Part shown: positions 50,064-59,967 of the stretch, one piece after another | Layout of the letters: every line of letters begins with the position of its first letter | How positions within the stretch are numbered: position 1 is the stretch's first letter | NCBI GenBank assembly: GCA_963210315.1 | Contig: OY723270.1 | Span: 620,001 to 684,000 of the forward strand | DNA: 64,000 bases | DNA from: Rhynchopus euleeides | Lineage: Eukaryota > Euglenozoa > Diplonemea > Diplonemida > Diplonemidae | Reading direction: 5' to 3' | Program-made: the position numbers and the translations under genes | Notes under the pieces: generated by a model | What the model saw: only the letters and a program-made list of their open reading frames with translations | Database searches by the model: none | Told to the model about the DNA's origin: nothing

Positions 50064-50706
50064 CCGGGCCCCGGAGGGGGCGGCTCGACGTGCTGGTCGA
50101 CGCTCTGCGGTTCGGGTCGTTGGGGTGCGGGTGGAAGTACGACCCGGCCGACCCCCCGGAGGACGTGGAGGTGGACGTGTCCGCATCCCCCTCGGGTGTG
50201 CGAGCGGCTATGCGCGAGTTCGGGGAGCTGGGTTCACAGTGCGAATTGGTGCAGCGCGCCGGAGGAGTTCCCATCTGGGAAGGTCAACCTCGAAGTGCTC
50301 ATGGCAGAACCAGGCAAGACGGCTGTGCTGGGTATGGTGGACAACCCGGCGACGTTCCAGTCACATGTGAAGGGTTCGATACCAAAGCCAGGTCCTGTGT
50401 CGCGCCTGCCTGCGAGGATGGTGAGCGAGTGTACGGAGGGTGAATCGTCTCGTACTGGATTGCAGGCCGGTGAACGAGGCGATGACGAGCCACACAAGCT
50501 CTCCTTGCCATCCCGAATCTCCGAAGGAGCTTCAACTCGTTGACGAACGCAGAGAGTGAGTAAGAGAGTAAGTGACAGTGAGGGAGTGAGTGGCTGGCTG
50601 ACTGACCGAAAACGGTGCTATCCTGGGCGAGTGTGGGCGAGTTATGGGCGAAGGTGGGCGAGTTGTGGGCGTGGGCGATTTAGTGGAGGCGAGGTGGATT
50701 AGGTCA

Positions 50707-51662
50707 ATTTTCTGGGCAAAAATCGAGCATTCCTGGGTTGCAGACTAAGGCAGACGTAGATTTTTGTCCAATTTGGGGTCACCTGGTGGGTTGCCTGGCG
50801 AGTAGTTGTCCAAAATCGTCGAAAATAATTTTCGCCACGGCAAAAAGATAAGGCTGTTGTTTGTGCGCCAAATCCGGGCAAAACAAAAGCAACTCCGCAG
50901 CCTGATGAGGAGGTTGAATTTGTTGCCCAAGCGCTGCCTACTATCTTTTTGACACTGACAGGTTCCCTGTTGTGGTAAAAAACGGGGTATCCGCCTCCTC
51001 TAGTGTCAGGTGAGACGGTCCCAGTTGCTCGATTTGTCACAAAACCACATAAACCCTGTAGCTTTGGAAGGGTCCTCATCTCGAGGAACAGAAAGCCTGT
51101 GGAAAACACATGGCCGAGCTGCCTCGCCCACCACTCCACCACCGCAGCACCCGTTTGCCTGGGTTGCTGAGGAGGCACGTGGCTGTAACGGTGAGCTGTG
51201 CGAAGCGACACAATGCGGAAAGTTGCACGAGGGGTGGGTGTGCCACACAGGCATGGGGGGACCGCCCCAAATACAGACTGTCTATAATAACTCATCACTT
51301 CAGCTCTGCCACTCTGCCACCCTTCCTCTGATGCTTATGCTTCGTTCGATACGACGCTTCCACACACTGACAAGCCCACTTGCCTGATGAGAAGGGGGTG
51401 GTGTGGGGAGCACCGTGGGTTGAGCTGAATGACCCGCAGCCCTGTTGTGGCGGTTCCCTTTGTTGCCCAAAGCGCGGCGCGTTATCCTACTCACACAGAC
51501 AGGTGTCCTGTTGTGGCAAGCCAAACGACGATCACAGTTGCCTGGTGTCAAGACCAGACCTGTGGATGAAACAATACGGGGGTTGTAGTGTGGTGGGGGG
51601 CGGGCAGGACTGCAGCTGCAGGTCCTGCCTGGGCTGGGGAAGGAAAACAAGATATGCATTCG
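50707..51662. other. Gene-free stretch with dispersed repeats
   Basis: The GATAAGGCTGTTGTTTGTGC repeat is at 50845-50975 and a partial copy is at 51450-51515 (TTGCCCAAAGCGC). GACGGTCCCAGTTGCTCGAT at 51011, followed by TTGTCACAAAACCACA, matches the upstream flank of WD40 copy 1 (10855-10885), a stray piece of that flank. No gene is seen. Confidence 0.55.
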
Positions 51663-54404
51663 TCAGTTGTTCACAGGGTGTGTTTGGGCCACACGCCGCA
51701 CCCACCATGCCAGAGCGGCCAACACAGCCACGGCAGCGACACAGCCCACCACGATGCCTGCGATAGCACCAGTACTCAGGCCATCATCCCCAGTGTCCGG
51801 GGAAGGCGTGTCCACAGGGAAAGGTGTGCATGTGTGGTAGTCCTTCCCGTCGCGTGTGTCAACACTCAGGGCAAAGCCGTCGTTGCAGGCGAGCACCAGA
51901 CAGCGCTCGTCATACGTCTGCACTGTGCTGAGCGCATCCTGCGTGCACACTGCGGTTGGGTTGCTGCCGCTCGTCTGTGCGGTTTGAACAAATGGGTCGA
52001 GCTGCGAGGCGTGCGTGAAGCTTGTAAGGGAGTGTGCCACAGCAGCTGCGCCGATAGTGTCGACAAGTGCATCAGACGTTGCGGAGACAGTCGCGTGAGG
52101 CACCACCCCAGACAGTGCGACGGACAGGGTGCCGCAGGAGGCACCGACAGACACATCCTGTGCGCCACGTGCAGTGGCCGCAGCACGCAGGGTGTCCAGC
52201 AGGGCCTGCAAGCCGGTACGATTGCACGGCACCTGCAGTGTGATCACGACACTCATGTGCACGCCAGCAGGTGCAGGGGCGGCAGCAGGGATCTCGCAGA
52301 GCTCGCCTGAGTGGGTCCCGCAGGCACAGCGCTGAGACGACGTGCAGGTGGCAGTCCCGTCACCGAACACACGGCAGGCCGCGTCCTCAGTGCAGACACG
52401 GGCTGTCGGAGGGGCTGGTGTTGGAGGCCCAGGCGTTGCAGGTGCCGGTGTTGCAGGTGCCCGTGTTGCAGGTGTGTGTGTTGCCCCATCGTCCCACAAG
52501 AAGATTCTGGCAAAAGTAGTATGCTCTCCAGTGATGATAGTGTTGCTGGTGTGGAAGTAGGAGACAGTGGATGTTGCTGGGCCCGATCGCATGGTGTGGG
52601 TCTGCAGGAGGTTCCCGGTATCTACGGAGTACACACGCATGTCGCTGTGTGGTTCCACCACCACCAGTTTGCTCGAGTCGTGGGAGAAGGACATATCCAC
52701 TGCGCTGCTCCGCCGTTGGATTATCTTGTGGGTGGAGTAGTCACTGAGACTGTAGATCAGCGCCTTGGAACCCAGACTTGCTAAGTACAGACCATTTGAT
52801 GTCACCCGGATAATGTCCGCAACGGCGTCATTTTTGAGCGTCTTGAGAACAGCGCCAGTCGTTGCATTCCACACAACGACAGCGCCCCTATTCACACCGA
52901 TGAGTCTTCCCCCGTCAGGGGTGTACGTCAAGCTGGAAACCCCGCTGGTGAGGGACAGCACCACGGCGCCAGTCTTGGCATCCCAGACGGTGGAGGTGCC
53001 ATTGTGGCACCCAGAAGCAACATGTGTCCCGTCTGGTGAGTATGCAACAGAACGGCACCACCCTTCCGAGCTGCTCGACCACAGTTCCGTCCCGCTGCTC
53101 AAGTTGAAGACAGCAACCACGGCAACAGAGGGGTGCAGTGCCACAGCCAACTTGTCCCCAGCAGGAGAGAACGCAGCGTCGGTTGCATCCCGGAATGCCT
53201 GTCTTACATTCTCATCGGGAATACTGATGATATAGCCTGTGCTCACGTTATACACGTGCATACCGGACCCGCTCACCACCGCAGCCAATGTGTCGTCAGG
53301 CGAAACGGTAATGTGGAGGACCTCATACGCTACCGCAAGTTCCGCGGTGCAGTAGGGACCCGGACCAGGAAGGCAGGGCATGAGAGGCGAACCAGGTGCC
53401 GGTGTTGTTGGTACAATGTAGTCGTTCCACAGGAAAATTGTAGCATTCCAGCGGACCTGCTCTACCGTGACGATGGTGTCGCTGGCGTGGAAGTACACCA
53501 CTGAATCTGCCCTTATGAATGTCGTGTGGACCGCCAGCGGGCGAGCAGTCTCCACGGAATACACCTCCATGCCGCTCATCTTACCTTCTCCCACCAGCAC
53601 CAGTTTGCTCCCATCCTGAGAGAAGGCCATACTGGTCGAGTCGGTCCTCTTCGCAATTATCCTGTGGACGGAGTAGTCGCTCACTTTGTGGATGTTCACA
53701 GTATCTCCTGTCCTGTGACCCATAATCGCGAAGTGGAGACCATCTGGTGACACCCTGATGAGGTTGGGGGATGTACGATCTGTCAGCGTCTTGAGAATAA
53801 GACCAGTCGCTGCATCCCACACAACCACCTTGTGGTTGTGGTTCGCCGCGCTGATGAGCCTTCCCCCGTCAATGGTGAAAGCCAAGCTCTGGATTTGATC
53901 ACTGTGACCCCCAGGAAGGGACAGCACTAAGGCACCAGTCTCGGCATTCCAGATGTGGATGCTGCCGTCGCTGTGCCCAGAAGCAACACGTGTCCCGTCT
54001 GGTGAGTATGCAATAGAGTAGCAGTATCCCTTCGAACTATCCGACCACAGTTCCGCCCCGCTGCTCAAGCTGAAGACAGCAGCACCATCACGCCCCGCTG
54101 CCACCGCCAATTTGTTCCCAGCAGGAGAGAATGCAGGTTCATGTGCGTGATCATAGGAGGGCACTGCGAGGGCCGCACCTGTGCTTACGTTGTACACATG
54201 CAAGGGAAGCGAACCCACCGCAACCAGCGTGTCGTCCGGCGAAACTGCAATGCGCCTGTCCTCGTCGAACTGAGATCCCGGTATACTCGCCAATTCCCCG
54301 ATGCACGAGGGACCCACCTGCGGGACGGGGCACGGCGAGAGAGCACCGAAGCAGAGCGGCAGCAGTGCCGCTACGGCTGCCATGGCTGCGGTGTGTGTCC
54401 TCAT
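51663..54404 (-). CDS. Secreted/type I membrane protein with two WD40 propellers
   Basis: A 913-residue protein. The ATG at 54404 is chosen because it begins a classical signal peptide (MRTHTAAMAAVAALLPLCFG); the 106 upstream codons in frame are Pro-rich and look like leader DNA. Two series of WD40-like blades follow (VASGHSDGSIHIWNAETGAL, VVVWDAATG; then VASGCHNGTSTVWDAKTG, VVVWNATTG), each opening with CLPGPGPYCTAELA-type cysteine pairs, so two propellers joined by a Pro/Thr linker. After a second linker comes an EGF-like Cys cluster (CTEDAACRVFGDGTATC, CACGTHSGELC), then a domain of about 120 residues, then a hydrophobic span (AGIVVGCVAAVAVLAALAWW) with a short basic tail. The protein should sit in the surface or an endomembrane with its propellers outside the cytosol. 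WD40 domains are usually intracellular, so this is unusual. No relation to the tandem WD40 genes beyond the fold. Confidence 0.85.
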   Translation of the reverse strand: MRTHTAAMAAVAALLPLCFGALSPCPVPQVGPSCIGELASIPGSQFDEDRRIAVSPDDTLVAVGSLPLHVYNVSTGAALAVPSYDHAHEPAFSPAGNKLAVAAGRDGAAVFSLSSGAELWSDSSKGYCYSIAYSPDGTRVASGHSDGSIHIWNAETGALVLSLPGGHSDQIQSLAFTIDGGRLISAANHNHKVVVWDAATGLILKTLTDRTSPNLIRVSPDGLHFAIMGHRTGDTVNIHKVSDYSVHRIIAKRTDSTSMAFSQDGSKLVLVGEGKMSGMEVYSVETARPLAVHTTFIRADSVVYFHASDTIVTVEQVRWNATIFLWNDYIVPTTPAPGSPLMPCLPGPGPYCTAELAVAYEVLHITVSPDDTLAAVVSGSGMHVYNVSTGYIISIPDENVRQAFRDATDAAFSPAGDKLAVALHPSVAVVAVFNLSSGTELWSSSSEGWCRSVAYSPDGTHVASGCHNGTSTVWDAKTGAVVLSLTSGVSSLTYTPDGGRLIGVNRGAVVVWNATTGAVLKTLKNDAVADIIRVTSNGLYLASLGSKALIYSLSDYSTHKIIQRRSSAVDMSFSHDSSKLVVVEPHSDMRVYSVDTGNLLQTHTMRSGPATSTVSYFHTSNTIITGEHTTFARIFLWDDGATHTPATRAPATPAPATPGPPTPAPPTARVCTEDAACRVFGDGTATCTSSQRCACGTHSGELCEIPAAAPAPAGVHMSVVITLQVPCNRTGLQALLDTLRAAATARGAQDVSVGASCGTLSVALSGVVPHATVSATSDALVDTIGAAAVAHSLTSFTHASQLDPFVQTAQTSGSNPTAVCTQDALSTVQTYDERCLVLACNDGFALSVDTRDGKDYHTCTPFPVDTPSPDTGDDGLSTGAIAGIVVGCVAAVAVLAALAWWVRRVAQTHPVNN

Positions 54405-54751
54405 CTGGCAGTGGTGTCGGGGATGTGGGCTCCTTGGGAGACCGCCGCGATGGGAACATGGCCAAGAAGGCTGGGATGAGGCGGGGTGGGGGGTGGGGGT
54501 GGGGGTGGGGGTGGGGGTGGGGGGGGATCGGACCCATGCCATCACGACAATCACTTCAGGGGAGGGGGCTCGGTATTGAATCCACTGCTGGTGATTCTGC
54601 CCTGCCCTGGTCCCGAACATGGCAACAACTGGGATGGGATCTCCCCTCTGTGGCTGTCTTGTTATCAGGTACAGCAACACATGACAAAGACCTGTGTTCC
54701 GCACAGCAAGGGCAGACGCCATGATTGCCGTTTGTTGATCATGAGCTCATT
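54405..54751. other. Upstream region of the secreted WD40 gene
   Basis: This has a GGGGGT tandem run (54484-54528) and otherwise no distinct signal. The first bases upstream of the ATG should hold the 5' leader. Confidence 0.4.
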
Positions 54752-54860
54752 GGGGGCCCTCGCTACCAAGTGTGACTGAGTGAGAAAAAGTGAGAAGTCA
54801 GCCATGTTTGGCTGAAAACTGACGACTCGTGACTCACAGTGACTCGTAGCGAGGGCCCCC
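54752..54860. mobile_element. 109-bp MITE, CCCTCGCT subtype
   Basis: Ends GGGGGCCCTCGCTAC and GTAGCGAGGGCCCCC with the 3-bp duplication ATT on both sides. Same length and architecture as the TCTTCGCT elements, with GCTGAAAACTGACGA in common. Confidence 0.85.
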
Positions 54861-54899
54861 ATTGAGATACCACCGTATTGTTATAAGGCTCGCCTCCGT

Positions 54900-55110
54900 T
54901 GCGTCATCAGCAGCGTAGCAAGTGGTTCATTCTTCCTTTTTGATGCGTTGACGCTTCCACCACACTCTCCTGCTGCTTTGATGTGGGTGTGCATTATGCG
55001 GTCACGGGTTATCTCGGCACACAGAAAAGAAACAGGGCTGTCGGAAGGACTTCTACACCTTTATCCTTCATGCATGCGCTAAAAAGAATACCTAGGTATG
55101 TATAATCGCC
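54900..55110. repeat. Dispersed repeat with GATGCGTTGACGCTTCCACC core
   Basis: AGCGTAGCAAG, TTCCTTTTTGATGCGTTGAC, GCTTCCACCACACTC and CTGCTGCTTTGATGTGGGTG are shared with 58255-58450; the first part is also at 63160-63215 (reversed) and a fragment near 42458-42476. The unit is about 200 bp. No inverted ends are evident. Confidence 0.75.
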
Positions 55111-56408
55111 GGGTGCCTTTGGCTCTGTGACAATGTTTGTGTCAAAACCGCAGTTTTGTGGAGACTCACAACACACTACGCGCCTTCTTCTCACTTGTGT
55201 TGCACTTCTCTGAGAAACCTCTCCCCGACGAACTGCACGCACCCCGCCCCTCCCGGCCTGGACTGGGAGAGCTTGGCAGAGTGCGTTGGGATTCATCAGT
55301 GAGGACAGACAGTGGCACACGGCAGCAAAGCCTGTCGATGGGGAAAAAATGGCGAGGGATGCAAGTTGGGGGGGGGGGGAGTTCCGGGTAAGGGGAAGAA
55401 GTGGAAGAAGGTAAAAAAGCGGAAGAGTGTCGCTTCAGTTATACCGCTGCCCCCCTTCCCAGAAGCTTTCTGTGGGTCAGAGTCAGTCGGAGTCAGTCAG
55501 TACAATAGCCCCCCCAGACAACTTTTCGTTCAGTGTCAGTCAGAGCCAGTCAGTCAATTTGACCGAGTCACTGAGAGCTATCATGGCTGGTAGCCTATGC
55601 TGTGAGAATTCCGTTATGGGGATATTTTTTCCTGGGTATATGCTGCAGCTGAGGTCAGGTGCAGTGAGAATTGTGCGGGGGCACATATCAGTCAAAATCA
55701 GAAACACCGTATATTTTAGTTGTTTTGCTGGGCAGCAGCAATATGGACAGATTTTTGACAATTTTGAGTTGTGACCCCACCGTGAATTCCGCGGTATACC
55801 TAGCAGTCAATTCCGCCCTGTTTCGAGTTCCAAAAGTGCAACATCAGCAGCCTCACTCTGCTTCCCGGGCAGTGCAGAAGGCCTGAAGGACTACGTAGAG
55901 GAGGGCCATGTTTGTTGTCTGTAGGAGGCCTTACACCGCCAAACTCGCCAAACTCAGGGCAAAATCAGGTGGGGACCGAAAAAACCGTTTTCCCGAATTT
56001 CTCCACCCGAAAACTAATGCAACCGAGTGAATCTCAAGAGAGAAGGTAGCAACGACAGTTTGTCTTCTTCGAACGCAGAACACCCCACCAGCCTGCCGGG
56101 CGTGTGAAGTGTTCGCAAGGATCCGGTGAAAAGTTTCCTGGGTTGGCTACGCCAGAGGCTTAGCTTGGGGGGGGAAACTCGGTCAGCTGACCGAGTTTCA
56201 GCCAAACCCGGAAAAAAACTCGGTCAGCCCAAAAAAAAAAAAAAGCACAAATTTCCGGGGAAAAAAGCGGATTTTTCTTGGGGTGCAGCAGCACAGGAGG
56301 TGAAGCACGCGTGCGAGCGGAACGCGAACACCCCATTCTCCTTCTGTCCCGTATTCGTCGCTAGCCTAAGAATAACGTCAGCAGTCTCGAATTCCGTCTC
56401 CCGGCAAC
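55110..56408. other. Gene-free stretch before the hAT fragment
   Basis: No credible gene. Features are GTCAGTCAGT-type runs near 55482-55560 and a perfect 24-bp palindrome at 56175-56198 (centre CGGTCAGCTGACCG). The segment 56280-56408 may belong to the hAT remnant. Confidence 0.45.
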
Positions 56409-56912
56409 ATGGTGGACACGCAGGTGCAGGAGGCTCTGGGCTACATCGCTGACCACTACATGGCACCTCTCCCGGGGATCACTGGCGCGTACCCTTGCCC
56501 GGAATTCAATGCCCCAGCACACCCACAGAAGTGGGCACAGGCGCACAAGACTACCCTTCTGCAAGAGTGCCCGGGTGTCTGTTCCGAGATTCGGAGGTTG
56601 GGCCTGCGTGATCTGCAGGAGGTTATTCAGCAGTTTACCTCGGGAAACCTCGCTCTCACGTACCCAGCAACATGCAAGCTACTCCAGCTTGCATCTGTCC
56701 TTCCGCTGGGCACTGCTTCTGTTGAACGCTTGTTTTCCAAGCTCCGCCTTGTCTTTACCAGGCTTCGCCAACTGAGGAGCGAAAGCCTTGCAACTGTACT
56801 CTTTGTAGGCGTGGAATGTCGCGAATATTCACAGGGTATCCCCGAAGCCACTCTTGCGAGGTACCTAGGGTACCCCGAGAGAATGGCACCCCCCTCGAGG
56901 AGGGGGGGGTGA
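56409..56912 (+). pseudogene. hAT transposase C-terminal fragment
   Basis: An open frame of 167 codons. Residues YPATCKLLQLASVLPLGTAS and VERLFSKLRLVFTRLRQLRS match the hAT dimerisation domain (the 'P..S-x-x-ER-x-FS' block). The first part (PQKWAQAHKTTLLQECPGVC) is the usual preceding helical segment. The catalytic Asp/Asp/Glu regions are absent, so the piece cannot be active, although the frame itself is unbroken; it could be a last exon. The closest possible users are the non-autonomous hAT elements at 57437, 59335 and 60756. Confidence 0.75.
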
Positions 56913-57436
56913 CATTCTTCTGGGTGAACGGGGTGGTGGGGGGCAAATCAACTGTGTGTGTACTGTGACCGAGTCTGACCGAGTTTCGGCCCCAACCTCA
57001 AAATCCAAGCTAAGCCCCTGGGCTACGCCGAACTTTCAAAAAAAATACTGGTGTGGCTGAACCCTAAAAAATGCTAAAAAAAAGGTAGTTTGAAGGTAGT
57101 TCTGGGGTAGTGAAAAATGGCCTGGGGTGCCAAAATTATTTCCTTCCTGTACGCAGCCCACAACCCAACCCAAGCCAACCCAGGTGTACATACAACTCTA
57201 TACACCACTCACCTGATTTTGCCGGTGTTGGGCGGGATTGGTGGAGTTGGGCGGTGGGAGACGCTTTACATTGGAACCTCCCTGTGGGGGGGTAGTTTCC
57301 TGGTCCAGGGTGGAGCTACTACTACCGAAGGAGCACCAGCACCGAAATATCAGCTCTGCTCGACGGAAGGTGATCAGCACCCCACACGTAGGCCGGGCCC
57401 ATGCGCACGTGCGTTTACAGGACGACTGGCTGCACG
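56913..57436. other. Gene-free stretch
   Basis: A GGTAGTTTGAAGGTAGTTCT repeat is at 57083. Otherwise nothing recognisable. Confidence 0.5.
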
Positions 57437-57995
57437 CAGTGGTTACGCAGTTTTGGAAACGCAAAAACAATTACATACGGAAAACCGCACGTGCCGTTTT
57501 TTCAGTTGAAAATTATTGCGGACGGCCACCCACCCAGGACTTGGTCACTCGACGGGCACACGCTACATGGGGGGTCTGGGGGGCGGAGCCCCCCAGCCGC
57601 CGGAGGCCACGGTAGTGAACATCTGTTCATTGTGGTCGTACAGATTCCGTGTGAATTGGCTGCGTCCTCCTGAGGTTACTGGAGTGGTTGGATTCCCTGA
57701 CCATATGAGATCGGAGTACGAGACGCACACTACAGGGGGGTCTGGGGTCGGAGCCCCCCAGCCGCCGGAGGCCACGGTAGTGAGCATCTGTTCCTGCAAA
57801 ACCTCTCATCGACGTCGACCATCAACCCGGTGTAACGCTAGGTTAGCGTCGCCCCAGTGTAAATGGGTTGACGCTTGGTTGACGCTCGGAGGGGGAGGCG
57901 GGAAAAATTACCCAGGCACATGCGGAAATCCGCATGTGGAAACTGTACGTACGGATTTCGGAAATCCGCATTCTGCATGTGGAGCGTAACCACTG
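57437..57995. mobile_element. Non-autonomous hAT element, copy 1 (559 bp)
   Basis: Ends CAGTGGTTACGC and GCGTAACCACTG, with a perfect 8-bp duplication GCTGCACG (57429-57436, 57996-58003). It contains two GC-hairpin repeats and a subterminal AATCCGCATGTGGAAAC palindromic part. It is near-identical to 60756-61325. Confidence 0.95.
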
Positions 57996-58003
57996 GCTGC
58001 ACG

Positions 58004-58554
58004 GGTTTAACGTGCGGGGTTGATACCAGGGTGCCACTATCCTGCTGCCCCAGCCGTCGCTGGTACGTGCTGGACAAGGATGCAGGCCCTGTGCAACCAC
58101 CTCATGCCGACACAACACACCCTCCCTTTTGTTGCGTTTTGTTGCCTTCGAGGGCGAGGACACCGGGAAGGGAAGCCCGGGTCGGCGAGCCTAGGTCATG
58201 AGGTCGCCCTGCTCTGTGCAAAGTACACCCCCTATCAGTGATCTCGCTGGGCTCGTGCCCAAAAGCGTAGCGACCGTGCTTCCTTCTTCCTTAATGATGC
58301 GTTGACGCTTCCACCACCCTAGCCTGCTGCTTTGATGTGGGTGTGGAGCACATGTGAACACGAAATAGCAAGACACACTGAAAAGAAGCAGGTCGTCGGA
58401 AGCACTCCTACACTTTTACGCATCATGCATGTGCTTAAAAACTTTAATAGGTAGGGCAGCTGCCCGACCTGCCTGACCAGGCGAGGATCCCTTCAGGGGA
58501 ACGCCGTCGGGAGATGCTGGGAGTTTGCCACCGCGCCCGAATATGGATTTGTCA
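58004..58554. repeat. Dispersed repeats
   Basis: 58255-58450 is the GATGCGTTGACGCTTCCACC family (see 54900). The remainder shows no feature. Confidence 0.6.
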
Positions 58555-58728
58555 GGTGCTGTCGCATGGTCTGGCCTGCGTGTTCGGCGTGAAAACCGCA
58601 GGTGGTGGTTCGATTCCGCCACCCACCCACCCGTCGGGACCCCCCCCCCCTCGGTTTTCCCAAAACCTCGTTCTTTTGAATATTTGGAACTCGTGCGGAT
58701 CGTGGTGGGGTCATTTTGACCATGGGTC
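58555..58728 (+). repeat. SINE-like element with tRNA-type head
   Basis: The head GGTGCTGTCGCATGG, GCCTGCGTGTTCGGCGTG and GGTGGTGGTTCGATTCC carries a polymerase III B box and a possible T-arm. It is followed by a body that ends in GTGGGGTCATTTTG. Body copies without the head are at 43478 and 60475; head copies without the body are at 45491 (-). Confidence 0.5.
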
Positions 58729-58991
58729 AAAAAAATTCACCCATTACACCCATTACTCCAGCCGCCAGTTAATAGGAGGAAATAATTTTGACACCTACGC
58801 CAAAAAAAGGTAAAAAAAAGGTAGTTTGAAGGTAGTTCTGGGGTACATAGAAGGGGCGAATACAGCCACACTAAATACTTTTTCGGGGGAAATATTGTCC
58901 TGAAAAGCGCCGATTCCGTGCGTTTCACGATAAAAAAATGTTGAAAAAGGTGGAATGGAGTGCCATTTACTCAAAAATGTGAAGAGGTATA

Positions 58992-59099
58992 GGGGGTCTT
59001 CGCTACGGGGTGACCGTCAGTGCGTTTTGGTGAATTCCCTGTTGAATTAGCTGAAAACTGACGGAGATTGACGGAGGGTAACGGCCAGCGAAGGCCCCC
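58992..59099. mobile_element. 108-bp TCTTCGCT MITE
   Basis: Ends GGGGGTCTTCGCT and AGCGAAGGCCCCC with the 3-bp duplication ATA. Confidence 0.88.
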
Positions 59100-59129
59100 A
59101 TACGGTATTTCTGATTTTGGCTGATACAT

Positions 59130-59238
59130 GGGGTCTTCGCTCAGAAAATGCAGAGAAGTGAGGAAGGGTCAACCGCCCTCACAAAACTGGCTGCAACGTG
59201 ACACAGTTTGACACACACTGACACAGAGCGAAGTCCCC
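59130..59238. mobile_element. 109-bp TCTTCGCT MITE, variant interior
   Basis: Ends GGGGTCTTCGCT and AGCGAAGTCCCC with the 3-bp duplication CAT. The interior (CAGAAAATGCAGAGAAGTGA, GACACAGTTTGACACA) differs from the 58992 type and matches the degenerate copy at 30683. Confidence 0.82.
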
Positions 59239-59276
59239 CATAGTTTTCTTTTGCATCGTGAACACACACACACACG

Positions 59277-59953
59277 CCTCCGCTGTGACGTAGAGATGGG
59301 CGGGGGTGGGTTATGATCCGCACAGGATCTCCCCCAGTGAGGTCAATGGAATCTCCAGAAAAAAATAATCTGCCCAAACCAAGGTAGTGCCAGCCAAAAA
59401 TTTTCGAAAAAAATGAAGAACTCCCCGAGTGCTGGAGGGGGCCGTTTGCGCCACCCATGGGGGTGGACCGTGAACTTGCCGACTAGTGTCCACAGCTACC
59501 GGTAGACCCGGAGCCCCCCAGCCGCCGGAGTTGTCCCTTGCGGTGTAACTGTTCTGTGTGAGCTGCCGTCTTGCTGAGCCTACGAGGGTGGTCTGAATTC
59601 CATTCGCTGTGCACCCAAAGGACTATCTACGAGGCAGGCATACGGCACAGGGGGGTCTGGGGGGCGGAGCCCCCCAGCCGCCGGAGGCCACGGTAGCGAA
59701 TATCTGGCTCTGAGCGGGGACAATATCCGGGTTTTGGCTGGAAAACCCCAGGTTTGGGCTGCAAAAAACAGGAAGAAGGGGGTGGTTCCAGAGGACCCAT
59801 CCTCATCCCCCACTTGAAAAATAATCCAGGTAGTGCCGGCAGGTCGTGCCGGCACTACCTTCCCATTTTTTCGAAATTAATTCAGCCCAAACCATGCACT
59901 ACCTGTTTGGGCAGGCCTGACTACACTGATCTCCCCACACAAAACGTGGTCAT
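59277..59953 (+). mobile_element. 5'-truncated LINE copy D, interrupted by a hAT element
   Basis: The sequence starts in the last codons of ORF2 (CCTCCGCTGTGACGTAGA) and runs through the 3' UTR to ACGTGGTCAT. It is split at ATCTCCCC by the 594-bp hAT element. A perfect 14-bp duplication CACACACACACACG flanks it (59263-59276, 59954-59967). Without the hAT insert it is only 75 bp long. Confidence 0.92.
59335..59928. mobile_element. Non-autonomous hAT element inside the LINE copy (594 bp)
   Basis: Ends CAGTGAGGTCA and, read inwards from the right, CAGTGTAGTCA, with a perfect 8-bp duplication ATCTCCCC (59327-59334, 59929-59936). Subterminal GGTAGTGCC / GGCACTACC words occur in both orientations. 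It contains one GC-hairpin repeat and part of another. Confidence 0.93.
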
Positions 59954-59967
59954 CACACACACACACG

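Larger units (their letters stand above)
48091..50706 (+). mobile_element. 2.6-kb inverted-repeat element with decayed tyrosine recombinase
   Basis: The ends are a perfect 22-bp inverted repeat (TGACCTAATCCACCTCGCCT at 48091; its complement ends at 50706). Next to each end are short tandem repeats of GTGGGCG (48113-48325 and 50628-50684) in the same orientation. Between them lies a GC-rich region with remains of a coiled-coil segment and a tyrosine recombinase. TTTTC lies at both outer borders but is offset by one base, so the target duplication is uncertain. Cryptons carry tyrosine recombinases but normally lack inverted repeats, so the structure is odd. Confidence 0.65.

Noticed and set aside
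51300..51660. Small frames between 50.7 and 51.66 kb
   Set aside because: They overlap known dispersed repeats and have no domain or conservation signal.
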